Shown piece by piece: positions 6,973-11,453 of a stretch of 11,453 nt of DNA; within the stretch, counting starts at the first letter, position 1, and every line of letters starts with the position of its first letter. A program made the translations under genes and the position numbers. This stretch comes from Spirochaeta sp. UBA2779 (lineage in GTDB: Bacteria; Spirochaetota; Spirochaetia; DSM-2461). Below the pieces are notes generated by a model. The model worked only from the letters and a program-made list of their open reading frames with translations. It made no database searches and was not told the DNA's origin. The stretch spans positions 1 through 11,453 of the forward strand of contig DEIH01000040.1 of the NCBI GenBank assembly GCA_002352375.1. Direction: 5' to 3'.

Positions 6973-8016
6973 ATGCATATATTCAGGCCTTATTTTCTAC
7001 TTCTTATAGTTTCTTTTTCTTCTATTTTCTCTGTTTTTGCCAGAGGTAACGGAGAACTTGAATCAACAGGTGAAACAAAAAGAATCGTTCAGGCCGGTTC
7101 TTCCGCTTTTTTAACTGAAAATGCCTTGTATCTATTTCCAGAAGCCGTCAATCAAGTTGTTGCGATGGCAGATGGGAATCAGGGGAGAGGCTTCTTTGCG
7201 GGGGATATCGATCCTGGAATTATTGGAAAGACAGTTCTGCCAAGAACGGCCAATACAGAAGCTATTCTTGCTTTACAACCTGATATTGTTGTATTGAAAG
7301 ACTTCCTGAAAAAACGTATGGGTGAACCCTTGGAACGGGTTGGTATAAAAACTATTTATTTAGATCTTGAGACTCCTGAAGCATGGATGGCAGATCTGGT
7401 GGCTCTTGGAGAGTTATTTGATAATTCTGAACGTGCAGAAGAGCTTCAGAAGATGTTTCGTACGAGGATAGCAGCGGTTGAAGAGCCGTTAAAAAGTCTC
7501 CAGGAAAGTGAAAAACCAAGAACACTTGTACTCTACAGATCTGTTAAAGACGGTGTAAAAGCTGTGAATGTACCACCTCTATCCTGGATTCAAACCCGGA
7601 TGGTTGAGATGGCAGGAGGAGAACCGGTGTGGGTGGATGCAGATTTCGGTGAGCGTTGGACCACGACGGGAATTGAGCAGATAGCTGCCTGGGATCCTGA
7701 TGTAATCCTTGTTGCCGCATATCATATGGATGCGGTGGATGCTGTGGATGAGTTGACCCAGGATTCTACCTGGTCGTCATTAAGAGCTGTTAAAAGCGGT
7801 AATATTCATGCCTTCCCTGCTGATTATCACAGCTGGGATCAGCCGGATGTCCGTTGGCTGCTGGGGCTTCAGTGGATGGCTGCAACACTTCATCCTGAAT
7901 TGTTTCCGGGACTTGATATGGAATCTGAAGCCAGAATCTTTTTTAATGAAATGTTCTTTATTGATGATACGGCTTTCAATGAGTATATCAAACCCCGGCT
8001 GACAGGATTGAACTGA
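6973..8016 (+). CDS. ABC importer periplasmic metal-chelate-binding protein
   Basis: A periplasmic binding protein of the FepB/BtuF class (Peripla_BP_2, COG0614), 347 residues, which would capture an iron-siderophore, heme, cobalamin or oxyanion ligand and deliver it to the permease encoded next. A signal peptide (1-23, ending SVFA before RGNGE) is cleaved by signal peptidase I. There is no lipobox and no cysteine anywhere in the protein, so it is soluble and not a lipoprotein. The N-lobe carries the typical NTEAILALQPDIVVL (94-108) and the C-lobe GIEQIAAWDPDVILV (233-247), followed by SSLRAVKSGNIHAFPAD (268-284). YHSWDQPDVRWLLGLQW (285-301) may shape the ligand pocket. CGGAG at 6962-6966, six bases ahead, supports the ATG. 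It is the first gene of a tight operon. The family is clear but the ligand is not. Confidence 0.92.
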   Translation: MHIFRPYFLLLIVSFSSIFSVFARGNGELESTGETKRIVQAGSSAFLTENALYLFPEAVNQVVAMADGNQGRGFFAGDIDPGIIGKTVLPRTANTEAILALQPDIVVLKDFLKKRMGEPLERVGIKTIYLDLETPEAWMADLVALGELFDNSERAEELQKMFRTRIAAVEEPLKSLQESEKPRTLVLYRSVKDGVKAVNVPPLSWIQTRMVEMAGGEPVWVDADFGERWTTTGIEQIAAWDPDVILVAAYHMDAVDAVDELTQDSTWSSLRAVKSGNIHAFPADYHSWDQPDVRWLLGLQWMAATLHPELFPGLDMESEARIFFNEMFFIDDTAFNEYIKPRLTGLN

Positions 8017-8017
8017 T

Positions 8018-9019
8018 TTGTCTGAAGAAGGGAAACAGCATCTGCTCTTGAATGCCGGAATGGCTGCAGCTCTTCTACTGGTCTTTGTACTCTCTCTCCT
8101 CTGGGGGCGATACCCGCAGCCTGGTTTTACAAAACTCTCCGTACTGGGGAGCGATGCTCTGGCGCAATCTCTTATTTTGAATATCAGGCTTCCCCGGGCC
8201 ATAAACGCTGTAATGCTGGGTGCCGCATTGGCCGCAGCCGGTATGGTCTTGCAAACAGTTCTGGGAAATCCTCTTGTTGAACCGGGGATGCTGGGGGTTA
8301 GTCAGGGTGCTGCTTTCGGTGCGGCTCTGGCTATACTTTCAGCCGGCGGGAGATTCTGGTCTATATCTGTTTCTGCAACATTCTTCGGATTAACCGGTTT
8401 AGCTTTCAGCTGGTTTCTTGCCAGAAAAATCCGATATGGGGGATCGATTCTCCGTCTTGTTTTAGCCGGGGTTGTTGTTTCAGCATTTTTTTCATCCGGT
8501 CTGGGTATCTTGAAATACATGGCCGATCCCAGAAGTGAGCTTCCTGAAATAACCTTCTGGCTTATGGGGGGGTTAACTTCTTCTGACTGGTTATCAGTTG
8601 GCAGGACGGTTCCTCCAGTGGTCTTTAGTCTGGCGATAACAGTTCTGGTTCGCTGGCGGATTAATCTGCTTGCTCTGGACGACCGCTCGGCCTTTGCCCT
8701 GGGGAGTAATCCCGGCAGAGAGCGACTGTTGCTGGTTGTCCTCTCTGTTGTCGCTGTTGCAGCGGTAACGGCTACCGCCGGAATTATATCCTGGGTGGGG
8801 CTGCTCGTTCCCCACGTGGCAAGAAAGCTGGAGGGTGCTGATACAACACGCTCCTTACCGTTGGCCATTATTCTGGGTGCAATATTTGTTTTGATTTGTG
8901 ACGATCTGGCTCGTGGACTGCTCAGCGGTGAGATACCTCTGGGATTACTCACCTCTCTTGGAGGGGCAATTCTATTTGCTTTGTTGATGACCCGGGAAGA
9001 GAAGAAACTGAAACAATGA
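8018..9019 (+). CDS. FecCD-family ABC importer permease
   Basis: The membrane subunit of the importer, 333 residues, with about ten transmembrane helices as in BtuC/FhuB. Diagnostic segments are RLPRAINAVMLGAALAAAGM (57-76) running into LQTVLGNPLVEPGMLGVSQG (77-96), then EITFWLMGGL, and the cytoplasmic coupling region GIISWVGLLVPHVAR that contacts the ATPase. GEIPLGLLTSLGGAILFALL is the usual C-terminal helix. The best start is TTG at 8018, one base after the binding-protein stop, with AGGA at 8004-8007. An ATG at residue 15 would remove part of the first helix and is less likely. The gene overlaps the ATPase gene by four bases (ATGA), so translation is probably coupled. A homodimer of this protein is expected in the complex. 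Confidence 0.94.
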   Translation: MSEEGKQHLLLNAGMAAALLLVFVLSLLWGRYPQPGFTKLSVLGSDALAQSLILNIRLPRAINAVMLGAALAAAGMVLQTVLGNPLVEPGMLGVSQGAAFGAALAILSAGGRFWSISVSATFFGLTGLAFSWFLARKIRYGGSILRLVLAGVVVSAFFSSGLGILKYMADPRSELPEITFWLMGGLTSSDWLSVGRTVPPVVFSLAITVLVRWRINLLALDDRSAFALGSNPGRERLLLVVLSVVAVAAVTATAGIISWVGLLVPHVARKLEGADTTRSLPLAIILGAIFVLICDDLARGLLSGEIPLGLLTSLGGAILFALLMTREEKKLKQ

Positions 9020-9804
9020 CAGTCACTTTAAATAACGCTGTAAATCTGAAAAATCTCTCTTTTTCCTGGCCTTCTGCCAATGGTCCATTATTCCAGAATG
9101 TTAATCTTGCTTTTCCTGCAGGCGACACCATATGCCTCATTGGTCCGAACGGGTCTGGAAAAACGACGTTGATGGAGTTGATACTCGGCTGGCGTAAGTA
9201 TGATTCCGGGGCCATCACGTTGGAAGGTCACCCTATCTCGTTAATTCCTTCCAGAGAGCGTGGACAGATAATGGCTCTGGTTCCTCAGGATGAACGCCCG
9301 GCTTTTTCCTATAGTGTTCTTGAGTATGTATTACTCGGCCGTGCTCCTTATCTGCCATCTCTATCCCCTCCAGGTAAACATGATCGTGATTTGGCGTTTC
9401 AGGTTCTGGAACAGGTTGGTATTTCTTCTCTTGCCCATCGACCTGTTCCCAGGTTGAGCGGCGGTGAAACACGTATGGTACTTATTGCCCGGGCTCTGGT
9501 TCAACAGCCGCGGATAATGTTGTTGGATGAGCCGGCTAATCACCTCGATCCCGCAAATCGGGAGCGGGTGATGGAAATACTGAGTAAGTTGAAGTCTTCT
9601 GGAATTACGCTGATTATCAGCTCACATGAGCCGGATATAGTTACCCGCCTGGCGGATTTTGTTGTTTTACTCCATCAAGGGCGTAATCCCCTGATGGGGA
9701 AGTCTAATGACATGCTGGTACCGGATAAGCTCACTGAGCTTTACGGGGTTAAGGTTTCCATTATTGAAGCTGAAAATCGCAGAATAATTCTCTGGGGAAA
9801 ATAG
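9016..9804 (+). CDS. ABC importer ATP-binding protein (FepC/BtuD-like)
   Basis: The nucleotide-binding subunit that powers the importer, 262 residues. Walker A is GPNGSGKTT (43-51), the Q-loop glutamine is Gln91 in LVPQDE, and the ABC signature is LSGGE (147-151). Walker B is IMLLDEP (167-173) with catalytic Glu172, the D-loop is NHLD (175-178), and the switch histidine is His204 in SSHE. All are intact. Length and order match FepC/FecE/BtuD-type proteins of class II importers. The ATG lies inside the permease stop (ATGA), so it is translationally coupled and completes the binding protein-permease-ATPase order. No outer-membrane receptor, TonB or biosynthetic gene accompanies it in the window, so the substrate remains open. 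The last codons lie directly beside a transposase remnant on the opposite strand. Confidence 0.96.
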   Translation: MTVTLNNAVNLKNLSFSWPSANGPLFQNVNLAFPAGDTICLIGPNGSGKTTLMELILGWRKYDSGAITLEGHPISLIPSRERGQIMALVPQDERPAFSYSVLEYVLLGRAPYLPSLSPPGKHDRDLAFQVLEQVGISSLAHRPVPRLSGGETRMVLIARALVQQPRIMLLDEPANHLDPANRERVMEILSKLKSSGITLIISSHEPDIVTRLADFVVLLHQGRNPLMGKSNDMLVPDKLTELYGVKVSIIEAENRRIILWGK

Positions 9805-9808
9805 TTAT

Positions 9809-9949
9809 CGTGACTGTACCCCCAGATTCACCCACCAACTTTAAAGGTTCTGTCGTATTTCTACCTTCTTCCAATTGCTGAATAGATTCCAGAGGCGGCA
9901 ATCCTCCCAATGAACTATGTGGACGGATGTCATTGTACTTCACTCTCCT
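9809..9949 (-). pseudogene. IS3-family transposase C-terminal remnant
   Basis: The minus strand encodes RRVKYNDIRPHSSLGGLPPL followed by a tail ending GESGGTVT. YNxxRPHSSLGxLxP is the hallmark of the end of IS3-family (rve integrase) transposases. Only about the last 45 codons remain. The DDE catalytic residues, the rest of orfB and orfA are absent, and upstream the similarity stops at about 9950, 28 bases from the symporter terminator. The frame has no stop at its natural end and reads on into the ATPase gene antisense. TGACTGTACCCCC at 9811-9823 could be the outer terminal repeat of the old element, since IS3 ends usually begin with TG and carry a C run. The piece is inactive. It occupies most of the 239-base gap between the convergent units. 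Confidence 0.75.
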
Positions 9950-9977
9950 TTGCACTCTAAGTTTCGGAAATTGTTGT

Positions 9978-10012
9978 AAAAAAAAGGCCGTCTGTCTAAT
10001 AACAGGCGGCCT
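9978..10012 (-). terminator. strong intrinsic terminator of the symporter gene
   Basis: Read on the minus strand, AGGCCGCCTGT (10012-10002) pairs with ACAGACGGCCT (9995-9985) with one G-T, around the six-base loop TATTAG, and runs directly into a T tract (8 A on the plus strand, 9978-9985). It starts 31 bases after the symporter stop. On the plus strand the same hairpin has no T tract, so it would stop transcripts from the ABC operon less well. Confidence 0.9.
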
Positions 10013-10043
10013 GGTACGAAAAGGAATAATTAACCGAAAGTTT

Positions 10044-11453
10044 CTATGTCTCAGATTTTTTCTGTGTGAGCAGTGATACAACAATAATCGTGAGGAAGCT
10101 CAAGGGTATTGAGATTATTCCTGGGTTATCAAAGGGTATCGGAGCATTGACGGCATCAAGTCCGTATCGTTCAAACATACTTGGTGATAGAAGTATCAAT
10201 GTAAGTGCGGAGATTGCACCAACAAGAATGGAGTATGTGATTCCCTGGGCTGTTGTTTTTTTCCAGAACAGCATCATTATGATAGAAGGCAGGTTTGCGG
10301 AAGCCGCAACGGCGAAAGCCCAGCCGACCAGAAAGGAGACATTCATCCCTTTAAACAGTATCCCGAGAAGAATTGCCACGCCGCCGACTATAACGGCTGT
10401 AACTTTGGCCGCTTTTACCTTTCCCTTGTCTGTGAATTTCACTTCAGCAAACTTATCCATCAGGTCGTGGGCAACCGCTCCTGAGGAAGCGACGATTAAA
10501 CCACTGACAGTTCCGAGAACAGTTGCAAAAGCAATAGCGGATATGATAGCAAAAAGAAATGTGCCGAAGCTTTTAGCCAGCAGAGGAGCGGCCATATTAC
10601 TTGATTCTACATCAAGAACGCCGCTTGTAGCTGCTCCAAGGCCCATATATAGGGTGAGGATATAAAAGAACCCAATAGCGGCAATCGCCACGATGGTGGA
10701 GCGTCTGGCATCCCTGGGACTGGGTACGGTGTAGTAACGAATCAGAACATGGGGAAGGGCAGCAGTTCCGAGGAACAGAGCCAGCATCAGAGATACAAAA
10801 TCCAGTTTGGAGAAAATACTGGCTCCTACTCCGAGTTTGTATTTCAGACCCGGACGCATAAATTCCGATCCGGAAGTGGAATTCTGGGCCCAGACAGTAA
10901 CATCGTCGCCTTCAAACACGATGTGATTTTTAGTGTAGCGTATCACCTGTCCATTTTGAATTGCCCGGAGATAGGATATAAAATTCAACTTCCCGGTTTT
11001 TTCAACATTTTCACCTTCAAGATATATCCGGCTCATCCTGCCTACCGGATGGAATTTCCTCTCAGTTTTAACGGCTCCGTTATACAGAATTTCTCCGCCG
11101 GAGGTGTGTGTTTTAGAAATAGCTTCCATCAGCACCGGTGAGTCTCCGGATGTATCAAGGTTCCACCAGCTTCTGAGGCCGGCTTTCTCCAGGGCTACCA
11201 ATATATAATTTCCGGATGTTACCTGACCTTTTACAAGGTATCCGTTACCGGCAGTATTAACCTCATCTCCGCTAAGTTCTACCTTCACTACCTCAGGTAT
11301 CCGGTAGCGTTCATAATCAGGAGTGGTATCAAGACCTTTGTTCAGAAGCACAACAACCAGAATAAAGGAGAAGATAATGAGTAAGGTGCCTTTGATAAAT
11401 TGGACATATGTTGTTGATTTCATTCCGGCAGTGGCAACGATGAACGTTACAAT
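10044..11453 (-). CDS. sodium:solute symporter, acetate-permease type, 5' partial
   Basis: A membrane symporter of the SSS family (TC 2.A.21), most like cation/acetate symporters (ActP and the VC_2705-like group). The frame is open to the window edge: before the Met encoded at 11423-11421 it reads IVTFIVATAG, so this Met is internal and the N-terminal helices are missing. Numbering from that Met, GMKSTTYVQFIKG leads into a helix (about 10-28). A large hydrophilic segment (about 31-207) follows, then family motifs LFLGTAALPHVLIRYYTVPS (216-235), GLGAATSG, TVLGTVSGLIVASSGAVAHD (301-320) and VGWAFAVAASANLPSIIMML (366-385). In E. coli ActP, as I recall it, the loop before the GTAGLPHILMRF motif is only about 45 residues, so this protein carries an insertion. 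It would import acetate or another small carboxylate with a cation, but the substrate is inferred from the family. It ends at a strong terminator. Confidence 0.92.
   Translation of the reverse strand: MVTFIVATAGMKSTTYVQFIKGTLLIIFSFILVVVLLNKGLDTTPDYERYRIPEVVKVELSGDEVNTAGNGYLVKGQVTSGNYILVALEKAGLRSWWNLDTSGDSPVLMEAISKTHTSGGEILYNGAVKTERKFHPVGRMSRIYLEGENVEKTGKLNFISYLRAIQNGQVIRYTKNHIVFEGDDVTVWAQNSTSGSEFMRPGLKYKLGVGASIFSKLDFVSLMLALFLGTAALPHVLIRYYTVPSPRDARRSTIVAIAAIGFFYILTLYMGLGAATSGVLDVESSNMAAPLLAKSFGTFLFAIISAIAFATVLGTVSGLIVASSGAVAHDLMDKFAEVKFTDKGKVKAAKVTAVIVGGVAILLGILFKGMNVSFLVGWAFAVAASANLPSIIMMLFWKKTTAQGITYSILVGAISALTLILLSPSMFERYGLDAVNAPIPFDNPGIISIPLSFLTIIVVSLLTQKKSET

Noticed and set aside
8302..8952. 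Minus-strand frame of 216 codons inside the FecCD permease
   Set aside because: Long only because the permease codons rarely produce stops on the opposite strand; the translation is Ser/Arg/Ala-rich and unlike a real protein.
10066..10665. Plus-strand frame of 199 codons opposite the symporter
   Set aside because: Antisense of a clear SSS symporter; no supporting motifs.

Overview
The window is an ordinary bacterial chromosomal segment with about ten genes and short intergenic gaps, AT-leaning by eye. The best guess for the host is a free-living member of the Spirochaetota. This rests on the secreted binding protein, whose mature end (RGNGE after the signal peptide) resembles those common in Spirochaeta-like genomes, and on the mixture of families. 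It is an inference and no rRNA or marker gene here confirms it.

Layout from left to right. guaC (GMP reductase) stands alone. It is followed by a small secreted ferritin-like DUF2202 protein with a very good -24/-12 (sigma-54) promoter. Two consecutive hairpins lead into an MFS transporter, and the second hairpin contains the MFS start codon. A serine hydrolase of the monoacylglycerol-lipase type follows the MFS gene without a gap. Next come a membrane sensor histidine kinase with a periplasmic SBP_bac_3 domain and two PAS domains, and a low-molecular-weight protein tyrosine phosphatase that appears to be transcribed leaderless.

Positions 6973-9804 hold a compact three-gene ABC importer operon of the iron-siderophore/cobalamin/heme class: binding protein, FecCD permease and ATPase. 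The genes are 1 bp apart or overlap by 4 bp. The operon converges on a minus-strand sodium:solute symporter (acetate-permease type). That gene runs off the right edge, so its N-terminus is missing, and it ends in a strong intrinsic terminator. Between the two convergent units lies a remnant of the last roughly 45 codons of an IS3-family transposase.

No defence system, CRISPR array, RNA gene or intact mobile element is visible, and nothing here looks like an undescribed multi-gene system. The points most worth a second look are the sigma-54 promoter on the DUF2202 gene, the 25-bp palindrome across the MFS start codon, the large extramembrane insertion in the symporter, and the ABC importer of unknown substrate.
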